Source: Lysobacter sp. (GTDB lineage Bacteria; Pseudomonadota; Gammaproteobacteria; Xanthomonadales; Xanthomonadaceae). From it: 64,000 nucleotides of DNA. The notes beneath the pieces are model-generated. The model was not told the origin of the DNA. It did no database searches and worked only from the letters and a program-made list of their open reading frames with translations. Each line of letters opens with the position of its first letter. Position 1 is the first letter of the stretch. Made by a program: the position numbers and the translations under genes. This document shows, one piece after another, positions 40,373-47,702 of this stretch. Location: positions 2,551,234 to 2,615,233 of the forward strand of contig JABFRN010000001.1 of the NCBI GenBank assembly GCA_013141175.1, written 5' to 3'.

Positions 40373-40945
40373 ATGGTGCGCCGCAGCATGAACCGTTTCG
40401 CTTCCAGCAACCCTTCGCTTGCGGCGGCTTTCGCCGCCTACGATCGCGCGTGGCCGCAGGAGGACGGCGTCGGCACGATGTTCCTGGCGCTGCTGGACGA
40501 TGCCGATGACCCCTTCGTGCGCGCGCGTTTGGCCGGGCATTTCACCGCTTCGGCCTGGCTGGTCGATGGGGGCGGCGAACGTCTGTTGATGACCCATCAC
40601 CGCAAACTCGATCGCTGGCTGCAGCTCGGCGGCCATGCGGATGGCGACCGCGATCTGGCGGCGGTGGCATTGCGCGAGGCGGAGGAGGAGTCGGGGCTGA
40701 GCGATCTGGTGGTGCTGCCGCAGATCTTCGATCTGGACCGGCACTGGATTCCCGAACGCGGCGAGGTACCCGGGCATTGGCATTACGACGTGCGTTACGT
40801 GGTGCGCGCGACCGGCAGCGAGGGTTTTGCGGTCAGCGACGAATCGCATGCTCTGGCATGGCGCGGGATCGCTGATCTGCTCGACGATGCGGGCCTCGAT
40901 CCGTCGATCGCGCGGATGCGCGCGAAATGGGTGGCGTGCCGCTGA
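40373..40945 (+). CDS. NUDIX hydrolase
   Basis: A 190-residue protein with a NUDIX box GGHADGDRDL...ALREAEEESGL; the first glutamate of the canonical box is not conserved but the catalytic REAEEESG core is intact. Such proteins cleave nucleoside diphosphates linked to another group X. The substrate is unknown. The start at ATG 40373 or ATG 40388 cannot be decided, as neither has a strong ribosome site. Confidence 0.82.
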   Translation: MVRRSMNRFASSNPSLAAAFAAYDRAWPQEDGVGTMFLALLDDADDPFVRARLAGHFTASAWLVDGGGERLLMTHHRKLDRWLQLGGHADGDRDLAAVALREAEEESGLSDLVVLPQIFDLDRHWIPERGEVPGHWHYDVRYVVRATGSEGFAVSDESHALAWRGIADLLDDAGLDPSIARMRAKWVACR

Positions 40946-40954
40946 GCGTGCCGG

Positions 40955-41380
40955 TCATTCGATGTCGCTGTCGAGCGCGCCAAGCGCAGCGCTGACGGCG
41001 GTATCGTCGCGGTAGCGGGTGCGCAGCCGCAGCAGTTCGGCATCGCTGCCCGTGCACAGTTCGCGCAGCGCCGTTTCGATCTGGCGGCGGCGTTCTGCGC
41101 CCGGGTCGTCGGCGGGTTCCGGGACGGGTTCGCCGCGGAAATGATCGCAGCCTTCGCGTCGGTCGAGGAATGCGCGGACCTCGTGCGGGTAGTCGCACCA
41201 GTTCGGTTGATCGCTCGGCGCGTCCGGCACTTCGCACCGCGAACGCTCGGCCAGGCTCAGGCGCCCTTCGGGTCGCGGGTCCTCGAACGCCGCGAACGGC
41301 CGGGCGGCGCAGCCACCCAGCGCGCAGACGGCCAGCGCGCATACGAAAAACGCGGCGAGCGGATTCCGCTTCAACGGCAT
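40955..41380 (-). CDS. Small lipoprotein translationally coupled to efpL
   Basis: A 141-residue predicted lipoprotein with signal peptide and lipobox ALGGC (lipid Cys at about residue 25). The mature part has several cysteines (RCEVP, NWCDYP, GCDHF, ELCTG) and the sequence FLDRREGCDHFRGEP seen in a family of small xanthomonad proteins of unknown function. Its ATG overlaps the efpL stop (TAATG), implying coupled translation. Confidence 0.72.
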   Translation of the reverse strand: MPLKRNPLAAFFVCALAVCALGGCAARPFAAFEDPRPEGRLSLAERSRCEVPDAPSDQPNWCDYPHEVRAFLDRREGCDHFRGEPVPEPADDPGAERRRQIETALRELCTGSDAELLRLRTRYRDDTAVSAALGALDSDIE

Positions 41381-41946
41381 TATTCCGCGCGACCGCCGAA
41401 TTCGCCGGTGGTGGTGTTGACCCACACCTTCTCGCCGTTGGTGATGTACTCCGGCACCTGGATTTCGATGCCGGTGTTGAGCTTCGCCGGCTTCGGGCGC
41501 TTGGTCGCGGTACCACCCTTGAGTTCCGGCGGCGTTTCGATCACTTCCAGGATCACGCTCTGCGGCAACTGCAGCGCGACGGGCGAATCGTCGATCACCT
41601 GCACGTAGCAACCGGTGAGGCCATCGGTGATGTAGCCGGCGCCATCGCCGACGACATCGGCATCGAGCATGTACGGGGTGTAGTCCTCGTCGTCGAGGAA
41701 GACGAACGCATCGCCGTCCTTGTAGGAATACGTGGCCTGGCGACGCGCCAACTCGACTTCCTTGAGATCGTCGTCGCCGCCGAGGCTGAGGTCGAATTTG
41801 TTGCCGCCGGGCACGCTGTACATCGTGAAACGGAATTTCACGTTGCCGCCGCGACCCTGCGGCGAGCTGCGCTCGATATCGCGGACCTGGTACACGGTGC
41901 CGTTGTGTTCGACCACATTGCCTTTCTTGATGTCGTAAGCCTTCAT
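41380..41946 (-). CDS. efpL: Elongation factor P-like protein EfpL (YeiP)
   Basis: A 188-residue EF-P paralogue with three beta-rich domains. The loop at residues 28-34 reads SPQGRGG with Arg32 at the tip, as in YeiP/EfpL rather than classical [16 protein letters not shown] and [15 protein letters not shown] are family landmarks. It rescues ribosomes stalled at proline-rich and some other motifs. ATG 41946 is preferred because GGA lies 10 nt upstream and close relatives start at MKA; ATG 41952 is an alternative. Confidence 0.9.
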   Translation of the reverse strand: MKAYDIKKGNVVEHNGTVYQVRDIERSSPQGRGGNVKFRFTMYSVPGGNKFDLSLGGDDDLKEVELARRQATYSYKDGDAFVFLDDEDYTPYMLDADVVGDGAGYITDGLTGCYVQVIDDSPVALQLPQSVILEVIETPPELKGGTATKRPKPAKLNTGIEIQVPEYITNGEKVWVNTTTGEFGGRAE

Positions 41947-41962
41947 TGCCATGGATTCCGTG

Positions 41963-42087
41963 TAGGGCGGGCTCAAGCCCGTCATTGAGATTGATGCGTC
42001 GTGCGATTCGATGATCGATCGAATCAGCTTCGATCATTGCCTGTTGTGATCGGAAGATGTCGTAACGGCGGGCCAGGGCCCGCCCTG
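41963..42087. repeat. Two GGCGGGC palindromes between efpL and the SDR gene
   Basis: TAGGGCGGGCTCAAGCCCG at 41963-41981 and GGCGGGCCAGGGCCCGCC at 42069-42086, the latter also able to act as terminator stem for the SDR gene ending at 42096. Confidence 0.55.
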
Positions 42088-42095
42088 CGCGCGGG

Positions 42096-42866
42096 TTATT
42101 TCGGCGCCAGCCGCGTCGCGCCATCGAGGCGGATGGTTTCGCCATTCAGATAAGGGTTGCCGAGGATGTATGCGACGAGATCCGCGAATTCTTCCGGTTT
42201 GCCGAGCCGCGATGGAAACGGAATCGAAGCCGACAGCGACTGCTGCACCGACTCCGGCATGCCGTCGACCATCGGCGTCCAGAAAATTCCCGGCGCCACG
42301 GTCATGACGCGGATCCCGAAGCGGGCGAGTTCGCGCGCCATCGGCAGCGTCATCGCGACCACGCCACCCTTGCTGGCGGAATACGCGGCCTGGCCGATCT
42401 GTCCTTCGTAGGCGGCGACCGAGGCGGTGTTGACGATCACCCCGCGCTCGCCATCGCTGCCGGGTGCGTTGTGCTGCATCACCGCAGCAGCGGCCTTGGC
42501 GACGTTGAAGCTGCCGACCAGATTCACCATCACCGTGGTCTGGAACTGCGACAGCGGCATCGCCCCGTCCTTGCCGAGCACGCGGCCCGCGCCGAGGATG
42601 CCGGCGCAGTTGATCGCGACATTGAGGCCGCCGAGAAAGGCGTTCGCCGCGTCGACATTCGCGACCACGCCGGCTTCGTCGCTGACATCGGTGCGGAAGT
42701 ATCGGGCGTTGGCTTCGCCGAGTTCGGCGACGGCGGCGGTGCCCTTGTCGTCGTTGAGATCGAACAGTGCGACCCTGCCGCCCCGGGCCACGAGATGTCG
42801 GGCGACGGCGAGGCCGAGGCCGGAAACGCCGCCGGTGACGATGGCGCGGGTCGAGAGGAGGAGCAT
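42096..42866 (-). CDS. SDR-family dehydrogenase (3-hydroxyacyl-CoA dehydrogenase type II-like)
   Basis: A 256-residue short-chain dehydrogenase. The cofactor loop is TGGVSGLGLA (11-20), with FDLNDD favouring NAD. NCAGI and the catalytic Tyr162 and Lys166 in AAYSASKGG are present. The C-terminal GNPYLNGETIRLDG matches the HSD10/3-hydroxyacyl-CoA dehydrogenase II group of fatty or branched-chain acid oxidation. The substrate is inferred only. Confidence 0.87.
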   Translation of the reverse strand: MLLLSTRAIVTGGVSGLGLAVARHLVARGGRVALFDLNDDKGTAAVAELGEANARYFRTDVSDEAGVVANVDAANAFLGGLNVAINCAGILGAGRVLGKDGAMPLSQFQTTVMVNLVGSFNVAKAAAAVMQHNAPGSDGERGVIVNTASVAAYEGQIGQAAYSASKGGVVAMTLPMARELARFGIRVMTVAPGIFWTPMVDGMPESVQQSLSASIPFPSRLGKPEEFADLVAYILGNPYLNGETIRLDGATRLAPK

Positions 42867-42895
42867 CGAGGGATCCTAGGGCGGTCGAAACCGGG

Positions 42896-42924
42896 ATTTT
42901 AACGCACCGGCCCGGTCCGACAGG
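42896..42924 (-). promoter_or_regulatory. Promoter of the SDR gene
   Basis: On the minus strand a good -10, TAAAAT (42896-42901), about 30 bp before the ATG; the -35 region (42919-42924) is weak. Confidence 0.45.
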
Positions 42925-42972
42925 CGCCCGGTGACCTGCCCGGGGCCCGCGACAGTCGCGTGAAGGTCGTGA

Positions 42973-42978
42973 TATACA
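42973..42978 (+). promoter_or_regulatory. Candidate -10 (TATACA) driving the effector locus
   Basis: TGATATACA resembles an extended -10 element with no clear -35. It lies 88 bp before the orphan effector start and faces into the effector-immunity locus, divergent from the SDR promoter. Confidence 0.4.
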
Positions 42979-43065
42979 GTGGCCGAGCCCCCAACGGCGG
43001 TTCTACCCGCTCCACCGCAATACCCACAACTCTATCCACCAGTCGTATCCAACGAGGAAGCTGTC

Positions 43066-43521
43066 ATGGCTGATACGAGACTGAAGGCAGTGGCCACTGC
43101 CGAACGCCCGCGGACCCTGTCCGTAGGCACAGGAGGGTCCGCAACGGCAGAAGTCGTCGGCGATCTCCAAGGCCATTCCATTTCCGGCCATGCTGTTCGT
43201 GGCCATACGTCTTCCGGCCATGCTGCTTACGGCGCTTCCGCCGTGACCGCTTGCTGCGCGCAGCGCCTTCCGGGCCTCACGCACCCCTTTTTCGCCCACA
43301 CCTCCCCGTCCCTGCGCCCGATCTCCGTTCGGGCCGGTGCCGCCATGCGTTCTGGCGCCCCCCGCCAGACGCAGTCGATGCGGACCGGGCTCCCCTGTTG
43401 CCGTCCAGTCCAGGCGCTTGGGGCGCCGTGGACGGATCGGCAGCGGACGCGAGTCGCACATGCCCTCGGGAAGGTGTCGATGGGCGCGGACCGCGATCCC
43501 TCCATCGTCGAAGCCTGCTGA
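43066..43521 (+). pseudogene. Orphan 5' end of an effector-like gene
   Basis: ATG 43066 starts MADTRLKAVATA, matching the N-terminus of the second effector (MADIRQKAVATA at 47703), with about 30 of 36 bases identical. The leader before the ATG (TCCACCAGTCGTATCCAACGAGG) also resembles that of the second effector. After codon 12 the similarity ends. The open frame continues to 43521 but encodes low-complexity Gly/His/Ser then Arg-rich sequence with no domain, so I take it as the remnant of a deleted or recombined effector gene. Confidence 0.5.
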
Positions 43522-43712
43522 GCGCAGACCCGTCATGCGGCTGGTCTGCCAGGGCTTCCTCCGGGGTTCTGTGTCCGCCGACCGCTGCGGGTCTCCTCCA
43601 TGCTTCGATGGTGCGGGCGATCGAACCGCGGGAACCGCCGCAAGGCCTTCCGAAGTTTCGCCTTCCCGCACGGTCGCGTGTCCGGATTTTCCATATCAGG
43701 AGTTTTGAACCG
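43102..43712. other. About 600 bp with no supported gene upstream of the first immunity gene
   Basis: Open frames exist on both strands but show no family motif, no signal peptide and arginine-rich composition typical of GC-rich noise. A short direct repeat, CTTCCGGCCATGCTG, occurs at about 43210-43224 with a shorter copy about 30 bp before it. Only the ribosome site before 43713 (CAGGAG at 43698) is assigned. Confidence 0.5.
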
Positions 43713-44552
43713 ATGTCGCAACATGCTTCCCTTGTCCTGTTGCTCGCTGTCGCGGCGCTGACCACCGCCTGCAAGCCGTCCGCTCCCGAGGCGGCGATCG
43801 TCGCCTCGGCGCCGCAAGCCGCCGCGTCCGCAGCGGTCCCGCCCGCCACCCGGCCGCCCGCAGCCAGGACTCCCGATGCCGCCAAGGCCGATGCCGCGCG
43901 CATCGTTGCCGACGTGATGCGTGAGCAGTATCCGGACGGCTACGACGAGAAACATGATTGCTGGTCGTTTTCGCGCAAGTCCGCGGACGGCGAGACCGGA
44001 TACTGCATGCGATCCCATCCCGCGCAGTGGGCCGATGGCGAAAACGGGAATTCGTTCTACTTCATCGCCAGCAGCGCAAGCGATATCAACGACGATCTGC
44101 GCTATGCGTATGGATCGGTGGACCCCGGCCTCATGGGCGCATTCAAGGTATCGGTCGCTTCCGACGGCGGATGGACGCTGGAGTCCGCGTCGAAAGCCAT
44201 GGACTTCGGCACGGCGGGCGCATGCGGTTGCGAGGATGCCAGGCTAGTCAGATTGGGGCGCGGCTATTACGGCTGGATGTTCACCAGTGGCGGCATGTGG
44301 CAGGGCGTCGTGGTCTCCAACCACGAGATCGTCGCGCCGCATGATGGCAGTTTCAAGAACCTCAGCGCGATTCCAGAAATACGCGAAGAGGCGCAAGACG
44401 TGCGGTACACGGTCACGGTCGTCGATAGCGATCCGGATATGGATGTCTTTCCGCTGAAGGTGGAAAAATCGGCATCCGGCAAGCAGGCCGGTGAGCGCAT
44501 CGTCGGATTCGACCGCAACAAATGGGCATATGGAACGATTGGCGATTTTTGA
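43713..44552 (+). CDS. Putative immunity lipoprotein paired with effector 1
   Basis: A 279-residue lipoprotein. The signal peptide ends in ALTTAC with Cys20 as the lipid site and Lys at +2, so outer-membrane anchoring is expected. An Ala/Pro-rich tether (residues 22-55) leads to a globular part with DCWSFSRKSADGETGYCM, GACGCED and MWQGVVVSNHEI, with paired cysteines. No enzyme family is recognised. The gene ends 39 bp before a peptidoglycan-degrading effector, the usual order of xanthomonad T4SS immunity-effector pairs. Periplasmic inhibition of that effector is the proposed role. CAGGAG lies 9 nt before the ATG. Confidence 0.7.
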   Translation: MSQHASLVLLLAVAALTTACKPSAPEAAIVASAPQAAASAAVPPATRPPAARTPDAAKADAARIVADVMREQYPDGYDEKHDCWSFSRKSADGETGYCMRSHPAQWADGENGNSFYFIASSASDINDDLRYAYGSVDPGLMGAFKVSVASDGGWTLESASKAMDFGTAGACGCEDARLVRLGRGYYGWMFTSGGMWQGVVVSNHEIVAPHDGSFKNLSAIPEIREEAQDVRYTVTVVDSDPDMDVFPLKVEKSASGKQAGERIVGFDRNKWAYGTIGDF

Positions 44553-44591
44553 TCTTCAACAGACACCGACACCTACCCGAGGGGAAGCGAC

Positions 44592-46754
44592 ATGGCAGGA
44601 AACGATAAATTGGATCAGCGTTGGGATGCATCGAAGCAAGTACTGGTCGATGCCGCGAGAACGGCGGGCGTCGATCCCGACATCATGGTCAAGATTTCCG
44701 GGTTCGAGTCGGGCTTCAATTCCCATGCGAAGCCGGTTTCGAGCGATCCGGACAAGAACAAAGTCACGCAGTTCGACGGCACCAAGGCCATCTCGTCGGC
44801 ATACGGGTATGGCCAGTTCCTCAACGGCACCTGGACCGAAATGGTCCAGAAGTACGGCGAGAAATACGGCATTCCGGATGCCGCCCAGATGACCAGGGAA
44901 CAGGCCAACGCTCCCGCCATCCGCGACAATCCCCAATTGCAGGCGGCGATGCTCGCCGAGTTCACGCGCGAAAACGTCGCCAAGGGCGCGAAGCTGGGAG
45001 GTCCCGATGCGGATGCCAATGTCTACGCCTTCCACAATCTGGGTAGCGAAGACGCGACCAAATTCCTCAACGCGATGCGCGAGAACCCCAGTCAACGCGC
45101 GGATCAGGTGCTGTCGGCGAAAGTCATCAGCGGTAATCCGTCGCTGTACGGAGATGGCAGCCGGACGCTTGCGGAATCCTACAGCGTGATGGGCCAGCAC
45201 ATGGACCGTTACGAGAAATACGCCACAGAGGCGCGCACCATGGCCGGACAAACACCGACGCCGGACAACACGCCGTCGCAACCAACCCCGGGTGCTTCCC
45301 AAAAAGGCGATCCCAACTGGCCGGCGCCGGGCAACTACACCATCAACAAGGCCGACAAGCCACGCGAAGGCGAGGGCGAATTCGGCACGCCGCGCGGCGA
45401 TCACAGGCACGGCGGCATCGACATCGTCGGCAAGGTCGGCGATCCGATCGAATCGATGCGGCCGGGCAAGGTGATCGCGGTGAAGCCCAACAACGGCGAT
45501 GCCGGCAACATGATCACGATCGATCACGGCGGCGGCCTGACCACGACCTACATGCATCTGGACAAGATCAAGGTGCAGTTGGGGCAGGATGTCACGGAAA
45601 ACACGGTCATCGGCACCATGGGCCGCAGCGGCAATACGCCCAAGCAAGGCGACACCCATCTGCATTTCGAGACCCGCGAGAACGGTGTCGCGGTCGATCC
45701 GCGCAAGTACCTGACGCTCCCGGGACAAACCCAGAACCCGAACTCGCAGGGCTCCGCGATGGCCGACGGAAAATTGTCGTCGGGCGACAAGGGTCCGGAG
45801 GTGGAGCGCTTGCAGAAGCAGTTGAACACGCTCGGTTATACCGATGCGGCTGATCGCAAGCTCGGCGAGGACGGCAAGTACGGGAAGAACACCAAGGATG
45901 CGGTGGAACAATTCCAGCGCGAAAACGGCCTGAATCCCACCGGCGTCGCCGATGCCGCGACGCTCAAGATGGCGGACCGCGGCATGACCCGGTTCGCGAT
46001 GAAGGACGACGTGCTGCAGCCCGGCGAGCGCGGCCCCGATGTGCGCAATCTGCAGCAGTCGCTGGCCGATGCGGGCTACAAGGGCACGGACGGCAAGCCG
46101 CTGGCGGTCGATGGCGTTTACGGCGACGGCACGAAAGCCGCCGTCGGGGCCTACCAGAAGGCCAATGGGCTTCCGGAGACCGGCGTCGCGGACAAGGCGA
46201 CGCTGGTGAAGATGGGCGAGATCATCGTGGTGGAAACCCGTGAGGCGAAGCTGCCGACGGACCAGACCAAGCCTGCGGACCAGACCAAGCCGACCGATCA
46301 GGCAAAGCCGGTAGATCAGACCAAGCCGACGGATCAACCGACGCAAACCGACAAGCCACTGCTCTCCAATCCCAACCATCCGGACAACAAGCTGTATCAG
46401 CAGGCGATGTCGAATCTGGAGCAATTGGGGCCGAGCGGCGGATTCAAATCGCGCGAAGAAATGGAGAAGGCCGCCGCTGCGGTGGCGGCGGATGCCAAGG
46501 CCACCGGCCTTCAGAGCATCGATCACGTCAGTCGTACGTCCGCGCCGAACGGCCAGAATTTCCTGGTCGCGGTGCAGGGCGATCCGACGAGTCCGGCGGC
46601 GAAGAATTCCTATATCGATTACGGCCAGGCGGTGAATCAGACGGTTGCGCAGAGCACCGGCATGGCCGAGGCGCAGAAGCCCGCCGTGCAGGCGGCCCAG
46701 CAGACCGACCAGCCGCAGCAGGAGCCGAACAAGGTCGTGGCCGGTGTCCGATAA
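44592..46754 (+). CDS. T4SS antibacterial effector 1: SLT lysozyme-like + M23 peptidase + two PG-binding domains + XVIPCD
   Basis: A 720-residue multidomain protein without a signal peptide. Residues 1-215 are a transglycosylase-like domain with Glu39 in GFESGFN and GYGQFLNGTW. Residues 262-378 are an M23 (LytM-type) endopeptidase with HGGID (His273, Asp277), YMHLD and THLHFE (His356, His358). Two PG_binding_1 repeats lie at 397-462 and 478-542 (GDKGPEVERLQ, GERGPDVRNLQ). A DQTKPTDQ-rich linker (557-589) joins the C-terminal domain 590-690 with NPNHPDNKLYQQA, GLQSIDHV, LVAVQGDP and QAVNQTV, then a Gln-rich tail. The last domain matches the XVIPCD that VirD4 recognises in xanthomonad type IV secretion. 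Predicted role: injected cell-wall toxin. GAGGGGAAG precedes the ATG. Confidence 0.85.
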   Translation: MAGNDKLDQRWDASKQVLVDAARTAGVDPDIMVKISGFESGFNSHAKPVSSDPDKNKVTQFDGTKAISSAYGYGQFLNGTWTEMVQKYGEKYGIPDAAQMTREQANAPAIRDNPQLQAAMLAEFTRENVAKGAKLGGPDADANVYAFHNLGSEDATKFLNAMRENPSQRADQVLSAKVISGNPSLYGDGSRTLAESYSVMGQHMDRYEKYATEARTMAGQTPTPDNTPSQPTPGASQKGDPNWPAPGNYTINKADKPREGEGEFGTPRGDHRHGGIDIVGKVGDPIESMRPGKVIAVKPNNGDAGNMITIDHGGGLTTTYMHLDKIKVQLGQDVTENTVIGTMGRSGNTPKQGDTHLHFETRENGVAVDPRKYLTLPGQTQNPNSQGSAMADGKLSSGDKGPEVERLQKQLNTLGYTDAADRKLGEDGKYGKNTKDAVEQFQRENGLNPTGVADAATLKMADRGMTRFAMKDDVLQPGERGPDVRNLQQSLADAGYKGTDGKPLAVDGVYGDGTKAAVGAYQKANGLPETGVADKATLVKMGEIIVVETREAKLPTDQTKPADQTKPTDQAKPVDQTKPTDQPTQTDKPLLSNPNHPDNKLYQQAMSNLEQLGPSGGFKSREEMEKAAAAVAADAKATGLQSIDHVSRTSAPNGQNFLVAVQGDPTSPAAKNSYIDYGQAVNQTVAQSTGMAEAQKPAVQAAQQTDQPQQEPNKVVAGVR

Positions 46755-46903
46755 TCGGTTGTAGGGGGGCCGTTCATGGGGTTAGATTCCCGGCGCCGGG
46801 GCGCATCGCGTTCCGGCGCCGTTCCGCTGGGTCGGTCGGCTTTGCGGAGCATGGGCCGTGCTGCATGCGGGCATCGCAATCGAATCCAGAGGAGCAGGGC
46901 GTC

Positions 46904-47653
46904 GTGTCGAATATGATGAGAATGCTTGCGCTGTCCGGCATGCTGGCGATCGCCGCCTGCAAGGCCGAACAGCACGCGCCCCCGGTGGAGCGCGCGTCCG
47001 TGCCGGAAGCGGCTGCGCCGGCACAGGGCGGCCAGGGATCAGTCCAGGGGGAACATCGCATGACCGTGTTGAATGAGTTGTTGGCTCTGTTCGCCACTGA
47101 AGACGGTACGCGCTGGCAGTCCTACGACGGCATCGCGGGCGTTGCGTGGCGGGATCCCCAACCCATCGAAACGCCCGAAGTGGCCGATCCCGGCGCACGG
47201 TACTCGCGCTCCGGCACGCTGACGCTCGCGGGATTCGGCGAGACCGACCTGCCTGATGGAAACGTCGGTGCCGATGCCGGCGTGCGTCGCGGCAACGAAG
47301 GCGAATCGGGCGTCACCCTCAGCGGCGACGCCGATCGGGTGAACGAGGTCGCGGTGGTCAAGTTCTATCCGAGCGACGACTACGAGAACATTCTCCGCCA
47401 GCAGTTCCCCGCAGGCGCGACGCTCATGCCGGAAGCCGATCGTTGCGCGCTGGATTTCGGAACGCAGGCCGAAAACTCCGGCAACAACACGTTCTATCGC
47501 ATCGTGATCGGCGCTGCCACGCTCGCCCACGTCGAAGCCTTCATCGATGAGGACGCCGGCCCGTCCGGCCCCGGATCCACCACTTTCGTGTTCTACAGGA
47601 CAAAGCCCGAACAAAGGATTGCGGCAATGCAATGTCATGCGGCCCAGCCATAA
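46904..47653 (+). CDS. Putative immunity lipoprotein paired with effector 2
   Basis: A 249-residue lipoprotein with lipobox LAIAAC (Cys19, Lys at +2). An Ala/Pro/Gln-rich tether is followed by a domain with RWQSYDGIAGVAWRDPQ, LTLAGFGETDLPDG and AIAAMQCHAAQ-like ending (MQCHAAQP). No known family is recognised and it is not obviously similar to the first immunity lipoprotein. GTG 46904 is chosen because GAGGAG lies 9 nt upstream; ATG 46913 is the alternative. The gene ends 49 bp before effector 2. Confidence 0.68.
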   Translation: MSNMMRMLALSGMLAIAACKAEQHAPPVERASVPEAAAPAQGGQGSVQGEHRMTVLNELLALFATEDGTRWQSYDGIAGVAWRDPQPIETPEVADPGARYSRSGTLTLAGFGETDLPDGNVGADAGVRRGNEGESGVTLSGDADRVNEVAVVKFYPSDDYENILRQQFPAGATLMPEADRCALDFGTQAENSGNNTFYRIVIGAATLAHVEAFIDEDAGPSGPGSTTFVFYRTKPEQRIAAMQCHAAQP

Positions 47654-47702
47654 ACGGCTGTGCGCGACCCTCCACCGTCGATATCCATAGAGGAGCGAAC
47701 TG

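Noticed and set aside
43003-43671. 222-codon minus-strand ORF over the orphan effector start
   Set aside because: Arg/Gly-rich with no signal peptide or domain; opposite a region better explained as an effector remnant.
46791-46821. Terminator between effector 1 and the second lipoprotein
   Set aside because: CGGCGCCGG and CCGGCGCCG can pair around a 13-nt loop, but no T run follows, so termination is not supported.
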